The position numbers and the translations under genes are program-made. 64,000 nt of DNA from Calothrix sp. NIES-2100 (lineage in GTDB: Bacteria; Cyanobacteriota; Cyanobacteriia; Cyanobacteriales; Nostocaceae): the NCBI RefSeq assembly GCF_002368195.1, contig NZ_AP018178.1, positions 3,058,791 to 3,122,790 on the forward strand, written 5' to 3'. Every line of letters begins with the position of its first letter. Position 1 is the stretch's first letter. This document shows positions 19,201 through 25,933 of this stretch, piece by piece. The notes under the pieces were generated by a model, which worked only from the letters and a program-made list of their open reading frames with translations, did not search any database and had not been told where the DNA came from.

Positions 19201-19327
19201 AGCACAGCGACAAGCCGAAGAAACCCGCAAAGCCGCCGCCACAGCAGCTTGGTGGTTATTTGCTACAGCAGTTGTCTCCGCTATTTTCTCCGCAATAGGA
19301 GGAGCGATCGCTGTTGTTCGCCTGTAA
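16214..19327 (+). CDS. Membrane protein with seven helical repeats
   Basis: Protein of 1037 residues, not a family I can name. AAAGGAAA precedes the ATG at 16214. The N-terminal 170 residues hold three or four membrane segments (for example FFVALISGVILAFAFQLVL and LVTVTVALLIASFLAV). About 220-1000 is a series of seven related units with the consensus YL(R/N)..G..ELNP..I..DL..LL.DP..G...LR.RL..FDRDTLV.LL.QR.DIS...A..I.D.V; the four C-terminal units are closest to each other. A coiled-coil stretch (AERLHHEAQRRLEEV) and a C-terminal glycine-rich membrane segment (WWLFATAVVSAIFSAIGGAI) end the protein. It stands alone between two terminators. A membrane-tethered scaffold is the simplest reading. 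Confidence 0.8.
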   Translation: MFQSTEIMLGLYKSLLWVAQVPVDSPNVSPAQASVITSGPRFFVALISGVILAFAFQLVLTNLSVAAGISYLGRPSDSDHEEAGSFGGTIRKIGTAVGIWTLVTVTVALLIASFLAVKLSLLVLDPGLGATLGLVIWGAYFLLLMWVSSTTVGSLIGSVVNTATSGFQAIMGTATAALGAKTVSNQVVATAEAAASAVRRELGSGIDPTSIRENVEDYLDRLRPPELDLSKIRSEFENLLKDPQFQAIAGSPDLRNIDRQKFIDLVSSRTDLSKRDVKRIADTLYKLWQQVASQQAPTQDRLGELVEYLKSVPPGQTKTDELNAKLERLISETRGSKEADQKAAPGPIQSTIQQGLSALTGIVLGRTDLSDLDVEKIWQSLSTAKDKITEQADKLGLPAASQPYSPIRADVENYLHNTYAWQLSPERIGQEFRDVIYDPAADPGVVRRELDRLSRNDFVNILQQRGLLTQGQIQRIADRLETVRQEVLVTVTAVEEREIVEDLQRRVSSYLLVTSKSDLTSEGIERDFRALLSDPDADYETLSRRLAAIDRHQMQQILFQRNDIQPYEIDGILDDLEKQRDRALIESKGLADQAKYQAETLWLNLESYLRNTGKGELNPDAIRADLKRLLEDPQGGAIALRARLARFDRDTLVKLLSQRQDISQEQANQIVDTVEYSWHSIRHAPQAVVDKAKEQYDSVSTTIADYLRNTGQAELNPEGIQRDLNRLFENPKEGALALRRRLSQVDRDTLVKLLGQRQDLSEQQVNEIIDSVQHSIRNFVRAPRRIATRTQQRVETFQAYLEEYLRQTGKEELNPEGIKRDLQLLLHDPRVGMESFSDRLAHFDRSTIIALLKIREDITDEEAARIADNIVSVQEQFVEQIRGIQRRIQDTIDGVFARIRNYLNSLERPELNYDSIKRDVRQLLDDPQAGFDALRDRLSSFNRDTLVAIISSREDISEEDANRIIDQIEGARNTVLQRAERLHHEAQRRLEEVKHQAQRQAEETRKAAATAAWWLFATAVVSAIFSAIGGAIAVVRL

Positions 19328-19359
19328 GCCCTAAAATTGTCTACGCTCAATTATTTCAG

Positions 19360-19383
19360 CCTCCCCACGGGGAGGTTTTTTTT
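19360..19383 (+). terminator. Rho-independent terminator
   Basis: Stem cctcccc / ggggagg with a tiny loop, followed directly by eight T residues (19376-19383), 32 bp after the stop of the repeat membrane protein. The remainder of the gap to 19646 is AT-rich with no visible gene. Confidence 0.88.
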
Positions 19384-19646
19384 GCATTTTTTGCGCCCGG
19401 ATTCTTCTGATGAATTTCTAGAAAATATTTATAAAATATTGATTAAATATATACTGGATTTTTGAAAAAATTTCAGCAAAAAAACTTATTTCATCTTGTG
19501 TGTTTATGGCATATTTGCTACTAATAATCAAAGCTTCAAAAATCTAAACGGTAATATCCTCATGGTTAATGTCACTTCTTAGTAGATAAAATATAGCTAT
19601 CCTCTGCCGGATTGAAAATAAGTAGATATTTATTCAGGTTAATATT

Positions 19647-19955
19647 GTGTTGTCAAATTCCAAAATTAAGAAGAAATTTCTGCGGTCTAAAACAGGTAAA
19701 CCTTTTTGGACTTTCAACAACATCGTCCTGGGCACAGCATTGTTCATAGGTCTTCCAGTCTCGACTTTTATTATCATTTATTCTTTGTTCTACTCCTCTA
19801 CTTATTCTTCCCTATTCTCTTTCTTGAATTCCAGCAAAGAATCACCTCATGCTACATCAATACCTTGGATTGATAATGCCTCCGAATGTCAATATACTCA
19901 AAGAGAGTGGCATGATAATAAGTGTTGGGATAACGAACATAGTCCTTCCTTCTGA
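19647..19955 (+). CDS. Small single-pass membrane protein, unknown
   Basis: Protein of 102 residues starting at GTG. It has a basic N-terminus (KIKKKFLRSKTGK), one membrane segment at about 24-50 (IVLGTALFIGLPVSTFIIIY) and a short polar tail with two cysteines in the pattern CQYTQREWHDNKCW. I do not recognise it. The Cys-Trp spacing might bind a metal or form a disulphide. No strong ribosome site is visible, so the start and even the gene are moderately uncertain. Confidence 0.5.
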   Translation: MLSNSKIKKKFLRSKTGKPFWTFNNIVLGTALFIGLPVSTFIIIYSLFYSSTYSSLFSFLNSSKESPHATSIPWIDNASECQYTQREWHDNKCWDNEHSPSF

Positions 19956-20078
19956 AAGAATATCATATTCTACAAACCTTGGGGGTTGATAAAATCCTCA
20001 AGTTCAAGTGCCATTCCACCCAGAATCCACAGATAAAATAGACAACGATGTGCGTCATTCTGGGGTTCACAATATAAA

Positions 20079-21074
20079 ATGGGATGGACTAATCTACATG
20101 CAAAAATACATCGCACTATCCGAACGCGCCGCTTATTTGAGCGTCATCAACGCCTATTAGTGGCAGTTTCTGGTGGACAAGATTCTTTGTGCCTCATAAA
20201 ATTACTTTTAGATTTACAATCCAAATGGGGATGGCATTTAGGTATTGCTCACTGCGATCATCGCTGGCGTTCTGATTCCCAAGCTAATGCTATCCATGTA
20301 GAACAACTTGCTAAAAGCTGGGATATATTATTTTATTTAGAAACTGCAACCCAGGAATTAACTAGTGAAGCGGCTGCACGCAATTGGCGGTATCAAGTTT
20401 TAAGTGCGATCGCGCAGGAACATAATTACCATTGTATTGTCACAGGACACACGGCAAGCGATCGCGCAGAAACTCTCCTATATAACTTAATTCGCGGAAC
20501 CGGGGCTGATGGTTTACAAGCTCTGACTTGGGAACGCCCACTGACTCTAGACATTACCTTAGTACGTCCACTTTTAGAAGTTACCCGTACACAAACAAAG
20601 CAATTTTGCGATGATTTCCATCTCCCAATTTGGGAAGATTCCACAAATCAAGATTTACAATACGCCCGCAACCGTATTCGCCAAGAGTTAATTCCATATC
20701 TGCAAGCAAATTTTAACCCCAAAGTCGAATCAGCTTTAGCGCAAACAGCAGAACTGCTACAAGGGGAAGTGGAATATTTAGAGACAGCAGCCCAGAAGTT
20801 GAGGGAACAAGCCACGATCAAGAGCCAGGAAGATCCATGCGCCCCATCCGTAAGGCTCAATCGCCGCATCTTACAAACAGCACCCCTAGCATTGCAACGT
20901 CGTGTCATGCGTCAAGTACTACAACAAATACTTCCAGATGCGCCCAGTTTTGAACACATCGAGAAATTAACTAATTTAATTACAGCACCCAACCGTTCAC
21001 AAACCGATCCATTTCCCGGGGGTGCGATCGCCCAAGTACAAGGTGATTGGATCTACATTAAGAATGAAGTATGA
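20079..21074 (+). CDS. tilS: tRNA(Ile)-lysidine synthetase
   Basis: Cytoplasmic enzyme that ligates lysine to C34 of tRNA-Ile(CAU) using ATP, so that the anticodon reads AUA. The N-type ATP pyrophosphatase (PP-loop) signature SGGQDS is at residues 31-36. The family signatures HCDHRWR, GHTASDRAETLL and a LVRPLLEVTR stretch follow in order. Length 331 matches the short cyanobacterial form without a full C-terminal tRNA-binding extension. The ATG at 20079 gives a start 30 residues before the PP-loop, as usual. It converges on hmpF with a 58-bp gap. Essential housekeeping gene. Confidence 0.95.
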   Translation: MGWTNLHAKIHRTIRTRRLFERHQRLLVAVSGGQDSLCLIKLLLDLQSKWGWHLGIAHCDHRWRSDSQANAIHVEQLAKSWDILFYLETATQELTSEAAARNWRYQVLSAIAQEHNYHCIVTGHTASDRAETLLYNLIRGTGADGLQALTWERPLTLDITLVRPLLEVTRTQTKQFCDDFHLPIWEDSTNQDLQYARNRIRQELIPYLQANFNPKVESALAQTAELLQGEVEYLETAAQKLREQATIKSQEDPCAPSVRLNRRILQTAPLALQRRVMRQVLQQILPDAPSFEHIEKLTNLITAPNRSQTDPFPGGAIAQVQGDWIYIKNEV

Positions 21075-21132
21075 AATCCTAGCCTGCGACAAGCCACCCA
21101 GAGGGTGTCTACATACTTCAGACTGATCCTGT

Positions 21133-22902
21133 TTAAGCTACTAATTCTGGCTGAGATATTAAGCCTAAAAGCGTATGGCGTATCTGGGTAATAGCCTCTA
21201 GTTGATCATCACCGATTTGTTGAACTTGAGCTAAGGATTCAACCATTCCATGCAACTTCTGGCGTAAACCATCCAAGCAGTCTTGAATTGGTTGTAATGA
21301 TTCTTGATAGACATTCACCCGACTCCAGCATTCAGTAGTTGCTGTTCTTAAGCTTTGCAAGTTTTGCTCCATCGTTTTCAGTTCTTGGCGCTGTTCTTCC
21401 AAGTCATGGCTTTGATTCTCGATCATCCCTTGGGATAGCTCAATACCCGCTTGCATCTGTTCAATCTCACGTTCCAACTTTTGCAACTCTTGAGATTGTT
21501 GTTGTCGCTGGTTTTCGCTTTGTAACAGAATCGGTCTCAAATCAATTGTGTTATCTTCTGGTTCATTGGTAACAGTCTGTCCTTGTTTTTTTAGGAGTAC
21601 CGATTGGTGTTGCTTAAGTAACTGCTGCCGTTGTAGCAAATTACGCCGTTGTCCCACCAAACTTTGGTTTAACATTTGGTAGTGGTCTTTTTCATCTGCC
21701 AGTTCCATTTCTAGATTAATTATGTCTTGGTCAGATGCGTGATTAATCTTGTTTTGTAGTTCTTCTATAGTTTCTTGCTTATATTTTAGTTCTTGTTCTT
21801 GATCGTGAACAAAGCTAGAATCTATCTCAAGCTTCTCCTGGAAATCTTGCACGACTTTTTGCAGTTCCTCTAAAGCCATGTTTTCTAAAGCTTTCAGATC
21901 AACTTGGCAAAGAATCCCTTCCCCAGATGTTCCACTCAAAGACTGGATCTGCTGACATAAATCTTCCTGATTTCGTAATTGCACTTTCAATATGCCAGCA
22001 TATTCCTGCTTGCTAGCAAGAATTGCCGTAGTCACTTTTAACTCTGCTGTTTGTTGATATAAAGAATTTTGTGCCTGTTCCCAACTATTTTGGCGATCGC
22101 TAAAAGTTTGCGAGAGTAGCTCAAGTTCCTCTTGCTTCCCGGCAGCGACAGTTTTTTGCTGCTCTAGTTGTTCCCAGTGTTGATTTAAAGTACCTTGCTG
22201 TCTTTCGACTAAATCAAAAGCAAAATTCAAGTGTTCTCGGACTGTTTCTGTTGGAGCAACCTGGCTAGACAAGCGTGAGAGTAACTCACTGAGCACTCGA
22301 CTTTGTTCTTCATCTAAAGCCTTTCCTTGTTGGGAATCCGCTTGAAACTCCTCCAGACGACGCTGTTCACCCCGCAAATGCTCCCAAGCTCCTTGCAGTT
22401 CTTGACGATTGCGCTCAATTTCTTGTTGCAACTTTTCAATTTCTGCACGGGAATTTGAAAATTCCTCTTTTTGCGCCTCTAGTTGTTGAAAATCATCCTC
22501 CATTTGTTGCAACTGTTCTAAGCGGACTTCCATTTCCATTTCACGGCGATTCAATTCTTGCGCCTGAAAGGTTAACGATTGCTTCCATTGATCAATCTCT
22601 TCTTCTTTGAGCTTAAATTTTTCCACCTGCCGAGAAAAATTCTGCAATATATTAACGAGTGGACGCCCAGCCTCTTGAATCCGCTGCACCTGGCGATTTG
22701 GAGTCAGTTCCACCAATACGAGTGCGCCATCATTTAATTTGTTTGCTTCTTCAGCAGCAATCACATCTTCCGGCACAGTACTCCAATTCTGGTCGGTTCG
22801 CTGACAAGCCAGGAGTTTCAATTCCGTTTTGGTATTGCTACTGAGTAAATTCGTCGTGAGTAAGTTGCCTTTTTGCTTTTGTACTTCTGCTAAATACAGC
22901 AC
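21133..22902 (-). CDS. hmpF: Hormogonium motility coiled-coil protein HmpF
   Basis: Protein of 589 residues, divergent from hmpA. A short globular N-terminus (MLYLAEVQKQKG, LLACQRTDQNW, then VLVELTPNRQVQ) is followed by nearly continuous Glu/Gln/Leu-rich heptads from about residue 85 to the end, a long coiled coil. In Nostoc punctiforme HmpF is essential for type IV pilus-driven hormogonium motility and localises to the junctional pilus sites; the gene lies next to and divergent from the hmp operon, as here. The position and architecture match. It shares a 699-bp upstream region with hmpA, so co-regulation is likely. Confidence 0.87.
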   Translation of the reverse strand: MLYLAEVQKQKGNLLTTNLLSSNTKTELKLLACQRTDQNWSTVPEDVIAAEEANKLNDGALVLVELTPNRQVQRIQEAGRPLVNILQNFSRQVEKFKLKEEEIDQWKQSLTFQAQELNRREMEMEVRLEQLQQMEDDFQQLEAQKEEFSNSRAEIEKLQQEIERNRQELQGAWEHLRGEQRRLEEFQADSQQGKALDEEQSRVLSELLSRLSSQVAPTETVREHLNFAFDLVERQQGTLNQHWEQLEQQKTVAAGKQEELELLSQTFSDRQNSWEQAQNSLYQQTAELKVTTAILASKQEYAGILKVQLRNQEDLCQQIQSLSGTSGEGILCQVDLKALENMALEELQKVVQDFQEKLEIDSSFVHDQEQELKYKQETIEELQNKINHASDQDIINLEMELADEKDHYQMLNQSLVGQRRNLLQRQQLLKQHQSVLLKKQGQTVTNEPEDNTIDLRPILLQSENQRQQQSQELQKLEREIEQMQAGIELSQGMIENQSHDLEEQRQELKTMEQNLQSLRTATTECWSRVNVYQESLQPIQDCLDGLRQKLHGMVESLAQVQQIGDDQLEAITQIRHTLLGLISQPELVA

Positions 22903-23601
22903 ACCGTTAGTCCTTTTGTGTACTTGATGTCCGTGATTTGGGTAATATCTTAGATATTGCTGTTAGCTTGTCTGATTTCACCACAAACAGGGAAAACAAG
23001 ACAAACAAAACTATTTATAGACATGACATATGATGTCTTGTTACATATAGAAAGTGTGGATCGCGCCTTTATATTTTGTGCTGTTAGCAATAGTGATGGC
23101 TACCGTGTGATCACTAGCATTATCAATGTGTATTACAAAAAATTAAGGAACATTGCTTAATGTGTTCCATTGTTGGAGATGTTGTTGAGGTATTGATAGT
23201 CCGGATTTCCAACATATCCATGACTAAAGCAGGGTGTTACAAAAAACACGCATTTTTTCTGTGTCGTCAGCGACACTATACCTGATTTTGTTGACAAAAG
23301 TCAGAACTTTGAACTTAAAATCATCTACCACTTGCGTCGTCCCTTTCTTTCTTTGCCCCTACGCGGTCGCTACGGCGGCTGGCTCCTCAAGAGCCTTCCT
23401 TGGCGGACTACTAGTGCAGCTTGATAGAAAAAATATCTACTACAGCGATCGCGCCCGTCAACCTCTCTTGAGAAATGTTCCAAACCCTTGCTAATAGGGA
23501 ATTACAAATTCTACGTAGTGCTGCTAGTTAAATATGAAAACATTACTGGGCAAAATTAACTCAGAACGTAAACAGGATCGCAAGGAGTACCTTTGAGCTA
23601 A
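22903..23601. promoter_or_regulatory. Divergent hmpF/hmpA control region
   Basis: Non-coding 699 bp between two divergent motility genes. It contains a dispersed repeat at about 23345-23410 (tacgcggtcgctacggcgg, ending in a ggctc/gagcc hairpin), and gggaattac at 23498-23506, about 100 bp upstream of hmpA. The last resembles, as far as I recall it, the GGG-led box linked to the hormogonium sigma factor SigJ in Nostoc; that link is inference. Short open frames here show no coding features. Confidence 0.45.
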
Positions 23602-24786
23602 ATGCAAGGAAATTTAAATGAAATTGATATTCCTAGTATTCTGCAATTGATTGAGTGGGGACAGCGAACAGGTCAATTGTTGGTGAAAACCCATAACTTT
23701 CGCCATAGCCAAAAATCTAGTGTACAGGTCAACAGAGATGATCATTCCTTGGACTGCAAGCCCGAACAGGATTGGTTCATCTTTTTCCTGAACGGCCAGA
23801 TTATCTATTGCCAACAAGGGGATGGTAGTTTATCGAGAATTGACGATTATTTACGACATTACCGAGTCAAGATGCCGCTTGACGATACACAACTAACCTC
23901 CCTAGACTCAGTGAATGTAGCTGAGTATAGCTATCTCTGGGAACTGCTGGGGCATAATCTGATTACCCCCAAGGTAGCTCGTGATATCATGTACGGTCTT
24001 GTATGTGAAACTCTGTTTGATTTATTAAGTTTGCATGAAGGTAGTTTTAGTTTTCACCAGGGTCCAGCAGTTATCCCCCAATTAACTACCTGGGAGATTA
24101 CTCCCCTAGTAACTAAAATTGTCAAGCAACTGCAACATTGGCGGCAGATGTATCCACATATCCAGTCACCCAATCAAGTGCCAATACTTTCTGACGAAGT
24201 TCAATTCCACTCGAGTTTACCAGTAGAAACAGTTAATAAGCTCAAGCATTGGGCAGACGGTAAAACCTCCCTGCGTCAACTAGCTCGCTGTCTCAACCGA
24301 GACATTTACACAGTCGCCAAGGCCATATATCCTTACGTACTCCAGGGCTGGCTGCATTTAGTATATTCAGATACTGATGATGTTGATATATATATAGAAA
24401 ATTCGCCCTTGGAGGTCAAGAGCAGAGTACGGATAGTCAGTATTCAACAAGCAACTACTATCGGTGAGACTATAGAATCTATTTTGCAACCAAAAGGATA
24501 TGAAGTGTTAACTTTAACCAATCCCCTAGAGTCTCTCAGTCTCGTTTTTCAACTCAAGCCAGATATGATTTTCTGTGATATGACCATGACAGAATTAGAT
24601 GGATATGAGATTTGTGCCATGCTGCGACAGTCAACAGCATTTCGGCTAGTGCCCATGATTCTGCTGAGCGAGCAAGATAAATTTATTGATCGCCTTAGAG
24701 CTAAGATAGTCGGGACTACAGATTATTTGACAAAGCCTGTGCGAGATACTGAGTTACTGATGCTCATAGAGAAATATATCAGATAG
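23602..24786 (+). CDS. hmpA: PatA-type response regulator HmpA
   Basis: Protein of 394 residues: an N-terminal PATAN/DUF4388 domain (MQGNLNEIDIPSILQLIEWG, with GQLL and WFIFFLNGQIIYC), a central helical region, and a C-terminal receiver domain from about residue 276. The receiver has Asp326 (FCDMTMTELDGYE) and Lys378 (LTKP), but the acidic pair normally at the end of the first strand is replaced by VSIQQ, so Mg-dependent phosphorylation may be weak or absent. AGGAG lies about 14 nt before the ATG. It is the first gene of the hmp operon; in N. punctiforme this locus controls hormogonium development and motility. Confidence 0.87.
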   Translation: MQGNLNEIDIPSILQLIEWGQRTGQLLVKTHNFRHSQKSSVQVNRDDHSLDCKPEQDWFIFFLNGQIIYCQQGDGSLSRIDDYLRHYRVKMPLDDTQLTSLDSVNVAEYSYLWELLGHNLITPKVARDIMYGLVCETLFDLLSLHEGSFSFHQGPAVIPQLTTWEITPLVTKIVKQLQHWRQMYPHIQSPNQVPILSDEVQFHSSLPVETVNKLKHWADGKTSLRQLARCLNRDIYTVAKAIYPYVLQGWLHLVYSDTDDVDIYIENSPLEVKSRVRIVSIQQATTIGETIESILQPKGYEVLTLTNPLESLSLVFQLKPDMIFCDMTMTELDGYEICAMLRQSTAFRLVPMILLSEQDKFIDRLRAKIVGTTDYLTKPVRDTELLMLIEKYIR

Positions 24787-24965
24787 AGCATTGCCTGATC
24801 AGAGAAAAAACATCCAAGACTTGTTGATTTCATAAAAGATGGGGTAAAAAATGTTATCACAGAATCAGCCAGCCCCAGTACAATAGTACAAATTTATTAT
24901 TTAATAAATTAGTGAAGGAATAGAGTAAATTTATACACTAAATGCTCGCGGGGAAATCAGGGAAT

Positions 24966-24980
24966 GTTCCAAATGGGAAC
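24966..24980 (+). promoter_or_regulatory. Small inverted repeat upstream of hmpB
   Basis: Perfect 5-bp arms gttcc and ggaac with a 5-nt spacer, 29 nt before hmpB. It is followed by a strong AGGAGGT at 24990-24996, 12 nt from the hmpB ATG. It could be an operator or a leader hairpin; too short to be sure. Confidence 0.35.
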
Positions 24981-25008
24981 GTCTACATCAGGAGGTAGAT
25001 AGGCATTT

Positions 25009-25374
25009 ATGAGTACAGTTCTGATTGTGGAAGACAGTATCGCACAAAGGGAGATGATTACAGACCTCCTGAAAGCCAGTGGCTTAAAAGTCACTCATGC
25101 TAGTGACGGAGTAGAAGCTTTGGAAGCAATTCAAATAGCACCGCCAGATTTGGTGGTTTTGGATATTGTCATGCCCCGGATGAACGGCTACGAAGTTTGC
25201 CGACGGTTAAAATCCGATCCAAAAACTCAAAACGTCCCCGTGGTGATGTGTTCTTCCAAAGGTGAAGAATTCGATCGCTACTGGGGGATGAAACAGGGTG
25301 CAGACGCTTACATAGCCAAACCATTTCAACCAACGGAGTTGGTAGGAACAGTCAAACAACTGCTGCGAGGATAA
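25009..25374 (+). CDS. hmpB: CheY-type response regulator HmpB
   Basis: Single receiver domain, 121 residues. The active site is complete: Glu8-Asp9 (LIVEDS), phospho-acceptor Asp52 (LVVLDIVMPRMNGYEV), Ser-Ser in VVMCSSKG, and Lys104 (YIAKPF). It therefore should be phosphorylated by HmpE, unlike the degenerate receiver of HmpA. It has no output domain, so it acts by protein contact, by analogy with PilH/CheY near the pilus motor. It lies 222 bp after hmpA, with 13 bp to hmpC. Confidence 0.92.
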   Translation: MSTVLIVEDSIAQREMITDLLKASGLKVTHASDGVEALEAIQIAPPDLVVLDIVMPRMNGYEVCRRLKSDPKTQNVPVVMCSSKGEEFDRYWGMKQGADAYIAKPFQPTELVGTVKQLLRG

Positions 25375-25387
25375 GGATGAAAATAAC

Positions 25388-25918
25388 ATGATCAGCAAAC
25401 CGGACTTTTTAAGTGGTGGTAGTCACGACCACTTCCGTCCTGAATTACAAGTAGAAAGTCCTGAAGGTGAATTACATTTGCGGTTTTACATTCCTTCGCA
25501 CCAGGAGTTTGCACTACCTGCAACTGGGATTCGAGAGGTAATGGAACTGAGTCCTGATAGAATCACTCCCATTCCTAATGCTTCTCCTTTACTTTTGGGT
25601 ACTCTAAATTTACGAGGTCGAGTAATTTGGGTGGCTGATTTGGGTCAATTTCTTGGGGAAGCAACCGCGCTAAACACAGATAGAGCAGAAATTCCGGTAA
25701 TTGCTATCGAAGAGCAAGACACAATAGTGGGCTTAGCGGTAGAAGAAATCGGTGGCATGGACTGGCTGGATGTACAGAATCTGATGCTACCAAATCATGT
25801 ACCAGATACTATGGCTCCCTTTCTGCGCGGTGAGTGGTTATTAAATGCGAAAAACAATCAGTGTTTAAGACTACTCGATCAAATGGCAATTTTGCGGAGT
25901 GCCAGGTGGGCAGGATAA
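25388..25918 (+). CDS. hmpC: CheW-type coupling protein HmpC
   Basis: Protein of 176 residues with a CheW domain: LRFYIPSHQEFALPATGIREVMEL, in the usual first-strand region, PIPNASPLLLGTLNLRGRVIWV (centre; the NLRG turn is diagnostic) and a GLAVEEIGGMDWL strand near the end. It links the receptor HmpD to the kinase HmpE in the cytoplasmic array. Start ATG 25388 follows AAGGATG by a few bases. It is 13 bp after hmpB and 15 bp before the hmpD ATG, an evident operon. Confidence 0.92.
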   Translation: MISKPDFLSGGSHDHFRPELQVESPEGELHLRFYIPSHQEFALPATGIREVMELSPDRITPIPNASPLLLGTLNLRGRVIWVADLGQFLGEATALNTDRAEIPVIAIEEQDTIVGLAVEEIGGMDWLDVQNLMLPNHVPDTMAPFLRGEWLLNAKNNQCLRLLDQMAILRSARWAG

Positions 25919-25933
25919 ATTGAGAGGGTGGAA

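Noticed and set aside
23289..23320. ttgaca-like -35 with an AT-rich -10 upstream of hmpA
   Set aside because: The -10 match is weak and the distance to hmpA is about 280 bp; not strong enough to call a promoter.
22957..23494. Two short open frames in the hmpF-hmpA divergent region
   Set aside because: No ribosome site, no recognisable features; region contains a dispersed repeat and is better explained as control DNA.
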